64,000 nucleotides of DNA from Ursus arctos (GCF_023065955.2 NW_026622963.1:12903001-12967000), one strand, 5' to 3'. Numbered from the stretch's first letter, positions 48,421 to 61,290 are shown. Translations and numbers: made by a program. The notes: generated by a model from the sequence alone, not told the origin.

Positions 48421-49512
48421 GAAAATGCAGAACGATCGGTAGGAGAAGGAAGGGAAGCATGAAGGGTGGTGGGTAAACAGAAGGGAAATGAACCATGAGA
48501 GACTATGGACTCTGGGAAACAAACTGACGGCTTCAGAGGGGAGGGGAGTAGGGGATTGGGATATGCTGGTGATGGGTATTAAGGAGGGCACATATTGCAT
48601 GGAGCACTGGGTGTTAGACCCAAATAATGAATCATGGAACACTACATCAAAAAATAAAGATGTACTGTATGCTGACTAACATATTATTATTTAATTATTA
48701 TTTAATTATTTAATTATTATTACAAAAAAGGATTTGCTGGCTTCCATTCTTCAAAAAAGGAAGGTCCTAAAGACAAAGAAAGGCTAAAGGACTGTTGCAG
48801 ATGAAAGAAAACTAAGAAGATATGGTGACTCAACACACAAGATGCTAAATGGAAAAAAAAAAAGGTGGCTATAAAGGACAATATTGGGGCAACTGGCAAA
48901 ATCTGATTATGGACTGTTGTAAATAAAAGATGTCCCAAAAGACTTCTTTCTGCATGAGAATATGACTCAAGTTTCACTTTCTGGCTCTGGGAAGCTGATA
49001 GGTATGTGGCCAGAGGACAGCACCTAGAAATGACTTCTAATGGACAAATGGTACCTGCTGGAAGCCTGGTGAACACCTGGTAGAGATCCTATTACTTGTA
49101 GTCCCCTGAGTGCAATGTCTCTGGGAACTAGCATGTCTTGTAGGGCTTGGGAGTTCTGCCTCTGTTACTTTAACAGGGCTCATATGGCAGGACTGCTGTA
49201 ACAATGCCTGCTGCAGCTCTGCCTCCAGGCCCCTGAGACGTGGTCTGCCTCTGCTGGTAACCTCCAGCAAGAAAGGGCATGACACTAATTATGGCTCCTT
49301 TCCTGTGTCTCTCTGAGTGTGTCTGAGGCAAATGTGGACTTTGTTGTCCTATAAGTAGGAAAGTACAGCTGAACCTAAGAAAGCCTCCTCCCAGTAAGCA
49401 CTGTAGAATAATGATCAGCTATTACTACAGAATCCATGCTGAATTTCCTGAATGTGCTAATCACACTGTGTTAAGAAAATGTCCCAGTACCCTAAAATGC
49501 ATGCTGAATTTT

Positions 49513-49626
49513 TTTAAAAAATTTAAAATTTTTATTTTAACTAGGCTCCACACAATGTGGTGCTTGAATTCATGACCCTGAGATCAAGAGTCACATGCTC
49601 TATCAACTGAGCCAGCCAGGTGCCCC
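49513..49626 (-). mobile_element. Short CAN-SINE variant
   Basis: A/T-rich tail at the left, head CTGAGCCAGCCAGGTGCCCC at the right. Perfect 14-bp duplication TGCATGCTGAATTT (49499-49512, 49627-49640). Confidence 0.95.
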
Positions 49627-49641
49627 TGCATGCTGAATTTT

Positions 49642-49731
49642 AAGGATGCAAGTTCATTAATATTTCTTGGAGGGCTGGCTTGATGGCTGACTGAACATAA
49701 AAAAAAAAAAGGTTGAAGGATGCAAGTTCAT
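49642..49731. repeat. 58-bp insert between perfect 16-bp direct repeats
   Basis: AAGGATGCAAGTTCAT occurs at 49642-49657 and 49716-49731. Between them lies a 58-bp segment that ends in a run of about 12 A followed by GGTTG. See findings. Confidence 0.85.
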
Positions 49732-50644
49732 AAAGTCCACTTCCAGAATGCTATTGTGAGCAGCCCCGTGGATCAGTTGCCCAGTGAAACTAACTGGAGA
49801 ATAAAATATTAAAGATATTTTTCAAGTCTCCGAAATTGTTCTAAGAGCATATAGCAAATGAAGAAACATGTACTCAAGAAAAGTCTACTAAATCTCAGTG
49901 AGTATAGTGTGAGTCTCTAGCACATCAGCTAAGACCCACTCCTTCTCTCCCCCACTGCAATTCAGCTTCACAGAAGCTCTACTCCAGACTGGTGACAAAG
50001 AAAATGGGGTTCCCTCTCCCCTTAGTTCTCCATCACCAGGAAGAGCAGTCCTTCAGCATTTCTCATCCCCACCCCCCCAAGCTGAAGAGGCTAAATATCT
50101 GGGTAGTGCATTCAACAGTTTGGGGGCTTCTTTCCCTAACCCAACCCCGACCCAGAGGCTCTACCCCTGGTCGGACAGGCCCTGATCGTCCTGTTCCAAG
50201 CTTGAAGGTAAAGTACAGGTCTCATGCCTGGAGAGGCAAGCAAGATCAGAGGCTACCAACCACTCCCAATAACTACTTTCAATGAATATACCTGCATGGA
50301 GTCAACTGGACAAGACTGTGAGGCAATTTATGCACCAGAACATTGTCAAAGTAAACAGACTAATCATCCAGCAATTGGTAGAGCCTAACAGCTGGATGTA
50401 ATACCCAATGAGACAGATAAGAGAAAAATCAGGGAGAAAAACAGTCAAAGACAGCCCAGCTAGTCATCCCAAATAAAGATGTACACAGCCAAGACTGTAA
50501 CCTCTGAGGTGCGCCATTACAGGCTTTACACTGCAGGGGAAATAGACTTTACCAAAATACTCCACCCAGGTCACTGAACAAATAAACAAGCAAAGAACAA
50601 TCCACAAATGGGTAATGAAATCAGGTTCCAGAGTTGCTACCATA

Positions 50645-50716
50645 TATTATCTAAAATACCCATGTAACAACAAAATTCATGAGACAACAACAAAAAAACC
50701 CAATTCAAAATGGCCA
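50645..50716 (+). mobile_element. Old L1 3' segment (left of SINE)
   Basis: 'ataatacccatgtaac'-type AT-rich text leading into 'caattcaaaatggcca', continuing after the SINE as 'aaaatggccaaaaagacgaacagac' (L1 ORF2 3' part). Confidence 0.55.
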
Positions 50717-50913
50717 GGGGCGCCTGGGTGGCACAGCGGTTGAGCGTCTGCCTTAGGCTCAGGGCGTGATCCCGGAGTTATGGGATCGAGCCCCACATCG
50801 GGCTCTTCTGCTATGAGCCTGCTTCTTCCTCTCCCACTTCCCCTGCTTGTGTTCCCTCTCTCGCTGGCTGTCTCTATCTCTGTCAAATAAACAAATAAAA
50901 TCTTTAAAAAAAA
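50717..50913 (+). mobile_element. CAN-SINE (young type)
   Basis: GGGGCGCCTGGGTGGCACAG head, 'GGAGTTATGGGATCGAGCC', AAATAAACAAATAAAATC tail. Duplication AAAATGGCCA (50707-50716, 50914-50923). Confidence 0.96.
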
Positions 50914-51795
50914 AAAATGGCCAAAAAGACGAACAGACATTTCTCCAAAAAAGATACACAAATGGCTAATAAGCACAGGAATAGATGCTCAACATCACTA
51001 ACCATTAGGGAAACACAAAAATCAAATCCCTATCACTTCACACCCAATACGGTGACTACTAAAAACAAAAACAAAAAAACAAGTGTTGGTGAGGATGTGG
51101 AGAAACTGGAAACCTTGTGCACTAATGGTAAGAATGGAAAATGGTGCAGCCACAGTGGAAAACAGAATGGCAGTTCCTCAAAGAGGAACATGGCCTAGCA
51201 ATTCCACTTCTGGGTATATATCCAAAAGAACTGAAAGCAGGGATGAACATACATTTATTTGTACACCATGTTCATACCAGCTTTATTACAATAGACAAAA
51301 GGTGGAAACAACCCAAGCGTCCTTCAACAGATGAATGGACAAACGGATAGACAAAATAAAATGGACATGGTCCTTTTTGTTATACATGAAACTGCAGTAA
51401 GCACCACAAGAAAGACTTTTATTCAGCCTTAAAAAGGAAAGAAATTCTGATACATGCTGTAACATAGATGAACCTGGGAGACAATAACGCTAAGTGAAAT
51501 AAGCCAGTCAAAAAATGACAAATATTTTATAAGTGCATTTACATAAGGTACTTACAGTAATCACATTCACAGAAACAGAATGTAGAACAGTGGTTACCAG
51601 AGGCTGGTAGTGGAAATGGGAGTTACTGTTAAATGGGTACAATGTTTCATAAAGGGATTATGGAAACTTTTAGAGATGGATAGTGACAATATTTAACACA
51701 ACATAAATATACTTAACACTACTGAATTGTACAATTAAAAATGGTTAAAATAGTAAATTCTATGGCATATATATTTTACCGCAACAAAAAATAGC
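50914..51795 (+). mobile_element. Old L1 ORF2 end and 3' UTR
   Basis: Decayed ORF2 C-terminus ('acagacatttctccaaaaaag', 'agtgttggtgaggatgtggag', 'ccttcaacagatgaatggac') and 3' UTR ('actgaattgtacaattaaaaatgg'). Frames of at most 93 codons. Confidence 0.8.
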
Positions 51796-53095
51796 TGGAG
51801 GAAGAGAGGCCTGAAAATGTTAAGCCCCGTGATTCCGCTATCATCTTGATGTATGAACTGACTGATTTAAGAGCTTCCAACATACTGAGTCATAAACCAG
51901 AATGTCCATCGCAGGAGTGCCTGGAGCCTTCATAATATCTGCAGTCCACCTTACACTGATACTATTGCCATCTAGTGATCCTTGAGCCCTAGACCATTGG
52001 GGTCTCCTATAAGCCAGGTGCTATTCAACTTCAGGAGGAACAGTTCCTGGGTGAGGCCCCATCTCCAATCAAATCACTGCAGGCCGTGCTTCTTGATGTG
52101 AAAACTGTCTTTCAAAATTTCTTCTTGGGTGTGCAAATGTACCAAGAAGATGGGTATAGAGACGATTCTGCAGAGAGATTCTATGTCTTTGTGTTCTTCA
52201 CAGTCTGTCTTCATTTTTTTCCTTGCAGGTCTCTCAGGGGTTAACTAGTATCAGGAAGAAGTAAGGCAAGTTTTTCTGCTTATTCTGCATGTTGGGAATG
52301 AGGAACATTTTCTGTTCATTAGTAAGCTATTGTTTATTGATGTCATGATTATAGATAAAATACTCTTGTTCCTTTTGTTACACATGAAACAGAAGCAAAG
52401 AATACAAGATAAACTATAATTAACTGCTTGAATGATGTTGGTTTCTATTGTATTAGGTGCAAAAGTCGAGTGAAAAAAGTGCTGGGGAGATGACATGGTC
52501 ATGTAATAATAAAAATAAGAACCAACCTCCCCTTGAAAACCCCCAAAATCAAGACATGCAAAAAAGCCACGAAAATGTGACCTATATCACATATACTATA
52601 CACACAGGGAAAGAGCAGGCAACAAAAACTGCCTGTAAGAAGGCCTAGACATCAGACTTAAACATTTCAAACCATCCGTTAAGAATATATTCAAACTGGA
52701 ATGAAAATAAAAACTTTATATGTTCAAATAACTAAAGAAACCATGCTGAAAGAAGTAAAGTGATAACTTATCAAATAGAGAATATTAATAAAGAAATAGA
52801 ACTGAGTTTTTTTTTTTTCAAACCCAAACTGAAATTCTGGAGTTGAAAAGTACAACAATTAGAATGAAAAAAGAAATCAATACCACATTTCAATATTCCT
52901 GGCAGAAGAAAGAATCAGTGAATTTGAAGACAGACTGATAAAGATCATACATTCTGAAGAAAGAAGAAAAAAAGAATAAAGGAAAACAGACCCTTAGGGA
53001 AAGGTGATGCCATTACCCACATTAACAGAGTCATAATGTTACTACTAGCAGGAGAGAAGTATTGGGGAAAAATTTAAGAAAACAAAGGGCTGAAA

Positions 53096-54132
53096 GGAAA
53101 CAGTCAAAAAAACTAAGAGGCATCCCACGGAATGGGAGAAGATATTTGCAAATGACACTACAGATAAAAGATTAGTATCTAAGATCTTCAAAGAACTTCT
53201 CAAACTCAATACATGGGAAACAAAAATCAAATCAAAAAACGGGCAGAACGATATGAACAGACACTTTTCCAATGAAGACATACAAATGGCTAACAGACCC
53301 ATGAAAAAATGTTCAAAATCATTAGGCATCAGGGAAATTCAAATCAAAACCTCATTGAGATACCACCTTACGCCAGTTAGAATGCCAAAAATGGACAAGG
53401 CAGGAAACAACAAATATTGGAGAGGATGTGGAGAAAGGAGATCCTTCCTACACTGTTGGTGGGAATGCAAGTTGGTACAGACACTTTGGAAAACAGTGTG
53501 GAGATCCCTTAAAGAGTTAAAAATTGAGCTACCCTATGATCCACCAATTGCACTACTGGGTATTTACCCAAAGATACGGACATAGTGAAGAGAACGGCCA
53601 TATGCACCCCAATGTTCATAGCAGCATTGTCCACAATCGTTAAATTGTGGAAGAAGCCAAGATGCCCTTCAACAGATGAGTGGATTAAGAAGATGTGGTC
53701 CATATATACAATGGAATATTACTCGGCCATCAAAAAGATCAATTTCACAACATTTGTGGCAACATAGATGGGACTGGAGGAGATAATGCTAAGTAAAATA
53801 AGTCAAGCAGAGAAAGACAATTACCATATGGTTTCACTCATTTATGGAACATAAGAAATAGGAAGATTGGTAGGAGGGAAAGGGAAGAATGAAGGGGGTA
53901 AACAGAAGGGGAAATGAACCATGAGAAACTACGCACTCTGGGAAACAAACTGAGAGCTTCAGAGGGGAGGGAGGTGGGGGGTTGAGATAGGCCCGTGATG
54001 GGTATTAAGGAGGGCACATATTGCATGGTGCACTGGGTGTTATACGCAAGTAATGAATCATGGAACATTACATCAAAAACTAGAGATGTACTGTATGGTG
54101 ACTAACAACATAATAAAAAAATTATTATTAAA
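53096..54132 (+). mobile_element. 5'-truncated L1
   Basis: About 1.04 kb of ORF2 C-terminus and 3' UTR. Open pieces at 53253-53585 ([20 protein letters not shown]) and 53585-53767. Target duplication AAAGGGCTGAAA / AAAAGGCTGAAA around 53085-53096 and 54132-54143. Confidence 0.9.
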
Positions 54133-54240
54133 AAAAGGCTGAAATTTACCATATGTAATGAATATCCAAAAAGTTCAACAAACTCCAGAGTTCCACACAT
54201 ACGTCACATGTTAGTAAAAGTGCTCAAAGATGAAGAGAAA

Positions 54241-54434
54241 GGGGCGCCTGGGTGGCTCAGTCATTAAGTGTCTGCCTTCGGCTCAAGGCGTAATCCCGGC
54301 ATTCTGGGATCAAGTCCCACATCAGGCTCCTCCGCTGGGAGCCTGCTTCTTCCTCTCCCACTCCCCCTGCCTTGTTCCCTCTCTCACTGGCTGTCCCTCT
54401 CTCCATCAAAAAACAAAAAAAAAACAAAAAAAAA
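54241..54434 (+). mobile_element. CAN-SINE
   Basis: GGGGCGCCTGGGTGGCTCAG head with an A/C-interrupted tail AAAAAACAAAAAAAAAACAA. Duplication AAAGATGAAGAGAAA / AAAGATGAAAAAATT (about 54226-54240, 54435-54449). Confidence 0.93.
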
Positions 54435-54461
54435 AAAGATGAAAAAATTTTAAACGAAGGA

Positions 54462-54688
54462 ACAGAAGGGGGAATGAACCATGAGAGACTATGGACACTG
54501 GGAAACAAACTGAGGGCTTCAGGGGGAGGGGGTGGGGGATTGGGATAGACCGGTGATGGGTATTAAGGAGGGCACATAGTACATGGAGCACTGGGTGTTA
54601 TACTCAAATAATGAATCATGGAACGCTACATCAAAAGCTAAGGATGTACTGTATGGTGACTAACATAACATAATAAAAAATTATTATA
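54462..54688 (+). mobile_element. L1 3'-UTR fragment
   Basis: 'gaatgaaccatgagagactatgg' through 'gtatggtgactaacataac' and AATAAAAAATTATTATA. About 230 bp of L1 3' UTR only. Confidence 0.9.
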
Positions 54689-54886
54689 GGGGCGCCTGGG
54701 TGGCACAGTGGTTAAGCGTCTGCCTTCGGCTCAGCGCGTGATCCCGGCGTTATGGGATCGAGCCCCACATCAGGCTCTTCTGCTATGAGCCTGCTTCTTC
54801 CTCTCCCACTCCCCCTGCGTGTGTTCCCTCTCTCGCTGGCTGTCTCTATCTCTGTCGAATAAATAAATAAATAAAATCTTTAAAAA
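54689..54886 (+). mobile_element. CAN-SINE (young type) in an L1 tail
   Basis: GGGGCGCCTGGGTGGCACAG head, 'GGCGTTATGGGATCGAGCC', (AAAT)n tail. Perfect 14-bp duplication AAAAAATTATTATA made of the L1 tail (54675-54688, 54887-54900). Confidence 0.97.
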
Positions 54887-55329
54887 AAAAAATTATTATA
54901 AAAATAAATAAAATAAAATGGAAAAAAAATAAAAGAAGCAATAGAAAAATGATAATATGCAAGAGAATCTCAGTAAGATTAACAACAAATAACTCAGTAA
55001 ATTTTAATTAAAATTTAAATTTAAAATGCTTAATTACAAAACACAAATTTGTTCTCCTTTCTCACATTAACTGATCTGAAAAGCTATGGAATAAATATGC
55101 ATATAATTATGTTGTTGGGTCTTTAACAGAGAACTGTAATATATTTGACAATAACAACACAAAGGATGTGGGTGTGAGCAGTTTTATGGCTCACAAAAAG
55201 TAAGTGTACATGGTAAGAGTAAGAACGTGGTAACTGATGCCCTGAATGCCACAAAAATAAAAAAAAAAAAAACAAGGAATGGTAAATAAGCAGGTGAACA
55301 TAAAGACCTCAATAAATCTATATTTGCTT

Positions 55330-55766
55330 TTCTTTGTAAGCTTTAAAATTTTTTATATAAATTTAAATTAACATATAGTATATTGTTACATTCAGAGATA
55401 GAATTTAGTGATTCATCAGTTGCATATAATACCCAGTGCTCATTACACCAAGTGCCCTCCTTTTAATACGCATCACCCACTTACCCCAACCCCACACCCA
55501 CTTCCCTTCCAGCAACCCTCCATTTGTTTTCTATAGTTAAGAGTGTCTTACAGTTTGTCTCTGTCTCTGATTTTGTCTAATTTTATTTTTCCTTCCCTTC
55601 CCCTATATTCATCTGCTTTGTTTCTTAAATTCCACATATGAGTGAAATCATCTGATATTTGTCCTTCTCTGACTGACATATTCTGCTTAGCATACTATCC
55701 TCTAGTTCCATCCACCTCATTGCAAATGGCAAGATTTCATTCTTTTTGACAACTGAGTAACATTCC

Positions 55767-55826
<60 letters not shown>

Positions 55827-55848
55827 CCATTTCTTTCTCCATTCATCT
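55330..55848 (-). mobile_element. Older L1 3' end, host of the composite L1
   Basis: Reverse L1 3' UTR ('attaacatatagtatattg', 'aatacccagtgctcattac') and ORF2 end ('gagtgaaatcatctgatatttg', 'gactgagtaacattcc'-type text). It contains a (TG)n/(TA)n run at 55771-55826. Its ORF2 appears to continue at 63961-64000 ('ccattcaactcttgatggac'), so the 8-kb element between was inserted into it. Confidence 0.8.
55771..55826. repeat. (TG)n(TA)n microsatellite inside L1
   Basis: About 21 TG units then about 7 TA units, at the same ORF2 site as the (CA)n runs at 20660 and 21376. Confidence 0.95.
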
Positions 55849-56132
55849 TTTTTTATTTTAATGTTTTTTTATTATGTTAGTCACCATACAGTACATCCCT
55901 GGTTTCTGATGTAAAGTTCGATGATTCATTAGTTGCGTGTATAACACCCAGTGCATCATGCAATACGAGCCCTCCTTACGACCCATCACCAGTCTATCCC
56001 ATTCCCCCACTCCCCTCCCCTCTGAATCCCCCAGTTTGTTTCTCATAGTCCATACTCCCTCATGCTTCATTCCCGCTTCTGATTACCCCCCCTTTCTTTA
56101 TCCCTTTCTTCCCCTACCGATCTTCCTAGTTC

Positions 56133-59100
56133 TCATGTTGCATAGATGACAGAAATCATATGATAATTGTCTTTCTCTGCTTGACTTATTTCACTTAGCA
56201 TTATCTGCTCCAGTGCCATCCATGTTGCAGTAAATGTTGAGAACTCGTTCTTTTTGATAGCTGAGTAATATTCCATTGTATATATGGACCACAACTTCTT
56301 AATCCAATCATCTGTTGAAGGGCATCTCAGTTCCTTCCATGAATTAGCTATTGTGGACAATGCTGCTATGAACATTGGGGTGCATATGGCCCTTTTCTTC
56401 ACTACGTCTGTATCTTTGGGGTAAATACCCAGTAGTGCAATGGCTCGGTCATAGGGTAGCTCAATTTTTAACTTTTTAAGGGACCTCCACACTGTTTTCC
56501 AGAGTGGCTGTACCAACTTGCATTCCCACAAACAATGTATGAGGGATCCCTTTTCTCCACATCCTCTCCAGCAATTGCTGTTTCTTGCCATGTCCATTTT
56601 TGCCATTCTAACTGGCATAAGATGATATCTCAGTGTGGATTTGATTTGAATTTCCCTGATGGCTAATGATTTTGAACATTTTTTCATGGGTCTGCTAGCC
56701 ATTGGTATGTCTTCATTGGAAAAGTGTCTGTTCATATCTTCTGCCCATTTTATGATTTGTTTATTTGTTTCTCACGTATTGAGTTTGAGAAGTTCTTTGT
56801 AGATCTTGGATACCAGTCTTTTATCTGTAGTATCATTTGCAAATATATTCTCCCATTCCATGGGCTGCCTCTTAGTTTTTTTTGACTGTTTCCTTGGCTG
56901 TGCAGAAGCTTTTTATCTTGATGAAGCCCCACAAGTTCATTTTATCTTTTGTTTCTCTTGCCTTTGGAGATGTGTCATGAAAAAGGTTGCTTTGGCCGAT
57001 GTCGTAGAGGTTGCTGCCTATGTTCTCCTCTAGGATTTAGATGGATTACTGTCTCACATCGAGGTCTTTCATCCATTTGGAGTTTATCTTTGTGTATGGT
57101 GTGAGAGAGTGGTCAAGTTTCATTCTTTTGCATGTAGCTGTCCAATTTTCCCAGCACCATTTATTGAAGAGACTGTCTTTTTTCCACTGGATGTTTTTTC
57201 CTGCTTTATAAAAGATTAGTTGCCCAAAGAGCCGAGGGTCCATTTCTGGGTTCTCTATTCTGTTCCATTGGTCTATGTGTCTGCTTTTGTGCCAGTACCA
57301 TGCTGTCTTTGTGATCACAGCTTTGCAGTACAGCTCGAAATCCGGCAATGTGATGCCCCCAGCGCTGTTTTTCCTTTTCAACAGTTCCTTGGAAATTAGG
57401 GGCCTTTTCTGGTTCCATACAAATTTAAGGACTATCTGTTCCAGTTCTTTGAAAAATTTCCTCGGTATTTTGATCAGGATAGCATTGAAAGTGTAGATTG
57501 CTCTGGGTAGCATGGACATTTTAACTATGTTAATTCTACCGATCCATGATCATGGAATATTTTTCCATCTTTTTATGTCTTCCTCAATGTCTTTCAAGAG
57601 TGATTTATAGTTTCTAGAATATAGGTCCTTTAAGTCTCTGGTTAAGTTAATTCCAAGGTAACGTATGGTTTTTGGTGCTATTGTAAATGGGATGGATTCC
57701 CTAATTTCTCTTTCGTCGGTCTCGTTATTCGTGTATAGAAATGCAACTGATTTCTGAGCATTGATTTTGTATCCCGCCACATTACTGAATTGCTCTATAA
57801 CTTCTAGAAGTTTGGGGGTGGATTCTTTTGGGTTTTCCATATAGAGTATCATGTCATCTGCGAAGATAGACATTTTGACTTTTTTGCCGATTTGGTTACC
57901 TTTGATCCCTTTTTGTCGTCTGAACGCTGTTGCAAGGACTTCTAGTACTATGTTGAATAATAGTGGCGAGAGTGGGCATCCTTGTCGTGTTCCTGATCTT
58001 AAGGGAAAGGCTTCCAGCTTTTCCCCATTGAGAATAATATTTGCAGTAGGCTTTTCATAGATAGGTTTTATGAGATTGAGAAATATACCCTCTATTCCTA
58101 CACTCTGAAGGGTTTTAATCAGGAAAGGATGCTGTATTTTGTCAAATGCTTTTTCGGCATCAATTGAGAGGATCATATGGTTCCTGAGTCTTTTCTTGTT
58201 GATATGATGTATCACGCTGATTGATTTCCAAATATTGAACCACGCTTGCATCCCGGGTATGAATCCCACTTGATCATGATGGGTAATCCTTTTAATGTAC
58301 TGTTGGATTCTATTAGCAAGTATCTTGTTGAGGATTTTGGCATCCATATTCACTAGGGAAATCGGTCTGTAATTCTCCTTTTTGAGGGGGTCTTTGCCTG
58401 GTTTGGGGATCAAGGTAATATTGGCCTTATAGAATGAGTTTGGTAGCTTTTCTTCTGTTTCTATTTTTTGAAATAGCTTTAGGAGAATAGGTATGAATTT
58501 TCTTTGAATGTTTGGTAGAATTCCCCAGGTAAACCGTCCGGGCCTGGAGTTTTGTTATTTGGAAGGTTGTTTATCACTGACTCAATTTCTTCATAATTAA
58601 TTGGCCTGTTTAAGAAATCAATTTCTTCCTGTTTCAATCTTGGTAGTTTATAGGTTTCCAGGAAGGATTCCATCTCTTCCAGATTGCTTAGTTTATTGGC
58701 ATATAGCTGTTGATAAAAATTTCTAATAATCCTTCCAATTTCAATGGTGTTCATCATGACCTCTCCTTTTTCATTCATAATTTTAATAATTTGGGTCCTT
58801 TCTCTTTTCTTTTGGATAAGTCTTGCCAGTGGTCTGTCAATTTTATTGATTCTCTCAAAGAACCAGCTTCTAGTCCTGTTGATGTGCTCTACTGTACTTC
58901 TGGTTTCTGATTCATTGATTTCTGCTCTAATTTTGGTCAACTGCTTCCTCGTGCGTGGATTAGGCCTGTCCCTCTGTTGCTGTTCCAGCTTCTTGAGGTG
59001 AGAATATAAAAACTGCATTTTAGATTTTTCTATTCTTTTGAGTGAGGCTAGGATGGCTATGTATTTCCCTCTTAGGACCGCCTTTGCAGTATCCCATAGG

Positions 59101-59955
59101 TTTTGGACTGTTGTGTTTTCATTCTCGTTGGTCTCCATAAATTGTTTAAATTGATTTTTGATTTCCTGGTTTATCGAGTCATTCCTGAGCAGGATGGTTC
59201 TTAGTCTCCAAGTGTTTGAGTTTCTTCCAAGTTTTTCCTTGTCTTTGAGTTCCAATTTCAGAGCGTTGTGGTCTGGGAACATGCAGGGGATAATTTCAAT
59301 CTTTTGGTATCGGTTGAGACCTGTTTTGTGTCCCAGAACATGGTCTATTCTTGAGAATGTTCCATGGGCATTAGAATAGAATGAGTATTCTTTGGTTCTG
59401 GGGTGTAGTGTTCTATATATATCTGTGAGGTCCAACGCGTCGAGTATGACATTCAAAGCCTTTGATTCTTTGCTTAGTTTTTGCCAGGGTGTTCTGTCTA
59501 TTTCTGATAGTGGAGTGTTGAGGTCCCCTACTATTAATGTATTTTTATCTATATGTCTCTTTATTCCGGTTAAGAGTTGGCTTGTGTATCTTGCTGCTCC
59601 CCTGTTGGGGGCATATATATTTATAATTGTCATATCCACTTGTTGAATACATCCTTTAAGAATAATATAGTGCCCTTCTGCGTCTCTAACTATAGTCTCT
59701 AGTTTAAAATGCAATCTATCTGATATAAGAATTGCTACCCCAGCTTTCTTTTGAGGTCCATTTGTGTGAAAGATGGTACTCCATTCCCTTACTCTCAGTC
59801 TGAATGCATCTTTGGGTTCAAAATGAGTCTCTTGTAGACAGCGAATGGATAGGTCATTTCTTTTTATCCAATCTGCAACCCTGTGATATTTTAGGAGCAT
59901 TTAAACCATTTACATTGACACTAAGAACTGAGAGATAGAATTTTAATGATGCCAT
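56133..59955 (-). pseudogene. L1 copy A ORF2 (broken, largely readable)
   Basis: The ATG at 59955-59953 starts ORF2, but a frameshift follows near 59900. Long pieces remain: 58479-59900 (473 codons: endonuclease with [20 protein letters not shown], the catalytic SRIDHVLGH motif, then RT start NKTPGPDG), 57550-58413 (287 codons: RT with [24 protein letters not shown], the catalytic [12 protein letters not shown]), 57046-57519 and 56133-56735 (C-terminal domain). At least four frame breaks. This is the best-preserved ORF2 here. Confidence 0.95.
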
Positions 59956-60029
59956 GTTGCCAGTAAAGTCTTTGTTTGTATCGGTTGTGACTTTCTGTTC
60001 TGTATCCCTCTTGGGGCCTTTTTACCTTT

Positions 60030-61177
60030 ATAGAACCCCCCTTAGGGCACCTGGGTGGCACAGCGGTTGGGCATCTGCCTTCGGCTCAGGGCGTGGTCCT
60101 GGTGTTATGGGATCGAGTCCTACATCAGGCTCCTCCGCTGGGGGCCTGCTTCTTCCTCTCCCACTCCCCCTGCTTGTGTTCCCTCTCTCGCTGGCTGTCT
60201 CTGTCAAATAAATAAATAAAATCTTTAAAAAAAAAAAAGCCACTTCCCTTCTGGTGGCTTTAAAAAAAAAAAAAAAAGAACCCCCTCTTGATATCTCCTG
60301 TAGGGTTGGTTTCATGGTTACGAACTTGATTAATGACTGGCGATTCTGGAATGTCTTTATTTCTCCATCAATTCTGAATGAAAGCCTTGCTGGATAAAGG
60401 ATCCTTGGCTGCATGTTTTTCTCTGAAAGAGCTTTAAAAATGCCCCCCCAACCCTTTCTCTCATTCCAGGTCTGTGTAGACAGGTCTGACGTAATTCTGA
60501 TACCTTTGCCTTGGCATGTGAGAAATTTCTTTGCCCTGGCCGCTTTCAATACTGTATCCTTGGATCTAATATTTGCGAATTGCACTATGATGTGACGTGG
60601 AGTAGTTGTCGTAGTTGAGCTTGGGAGGGGTCCTTTCTGCCTCTTGGACACGAATGTTTGTTTCCCTCACTAGATTAGTGAAGTTTTCAGTTACAATTTG
60701 TTCAAATATCTCTTCTAGACCTCTGTTTTTCTCCACCCCCTCGGGGATGCCGATGATTCTGACATTGGATCCTTTCATTGAGTCAGTAATCTCCCATAAC
60801 CTACATTCGTGGACGTGGATTTTTTTAAGAGCAGCTTCTATTTTCGTTTTTTCCTCTATCAAGGCATCCTCCAATTAACTAATACGTTCCTCTGCTTCGG
60901 TGACCCTGGCCGTCAGAGCCTCTAGTTTTGCCTTCATTTGGCTCATAGAATTTTTAATTTCTGTCAGATTCGCTCTCATTTCTGTCCTTAGGGATTCTAT
61001 ATTCTCAGTAACCTTTTCGTTAATAGTTTTTTCAATTCTACTCATCATTTTGACCATCGTTACTCTGAATTCCATTTCTGATAATTTGGTTACATCCATA
61101 TCCATTATTTCTGTGGCAGAGGCCACAGACTCACTGTCTTTTCTTTGCCGGGGGGGGGGGCTTCTCCTTCTTGTCAT
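60030..61177 (-). pseudogene. L1 copy A ORF1 (broken, SINE at its 3' end)
   Basis: The ATG at 61177 starts a 100-codon frame (KLSEMEFRVTMVKMMSRIEK, coiled coil), ended by a single TAA at 60875 where sister copies have a Glu codon. Reading resumes in the same frame to 60566 (RIIGIPEGVEKNRG), with a frameshift near 60600, then IVQFANIRSKDTVLKAARAK and onward. A CAN-SINE sits at the ORF1 stop region. Confidence 0.92.
60045..60276 (+). mobile_element. CAN-SINE with extra 3' segment
   Basis: GGGCACCTGGGTGGCACAGC head and the usual (AAAT) tail with A12, then a 22-bp non-SINE segment (60239-60260, GCCACTTCCCTTCTGGTGGC..) and a second A16 run, before the flank GAACCCCC. Flanking duplication AGAACCCCCCT / AGAACCCCCT. 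See findings. Confidence 0.93.
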
Positions 61178-61279
61178 TCTGATGAGGAGAGGTTGCGGGG
61201 TTGTCCAGAGCCCAAATTATTGACTGGGTCCCAGGCCGTGCCCCTTGTTTTATAGGGATCTTAGGGATGTGGGCTTCTT

Positions 61280-61290
61280 CTTTAAAGATT

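Larger units (their letters stand above)
44795..48727 (+). mobile_element. 5'-truncated L1 with nested SINE
   Basis: About 3.9 kb starting inside the ORF2 endonuclease region ('aactcttaaccagaataaagaaac') and ending in an A/T-rich tail. Target duplication around GAATTTGCTGGCTT / GGATTTGCTGGCTT (44781-44794, 48730-48743). Split by a CAN-SINE at 46001. The tail has expanded into TTATTATTTAATTATT repeats (48681-48722). Confidence 0.93.

Noticed and set aside
58479..59900. 473-codon frame as a host gene
   Set aside because: It is the endonuclease and early RT part of L1 ORF2, flanked by other L1 parts in order.
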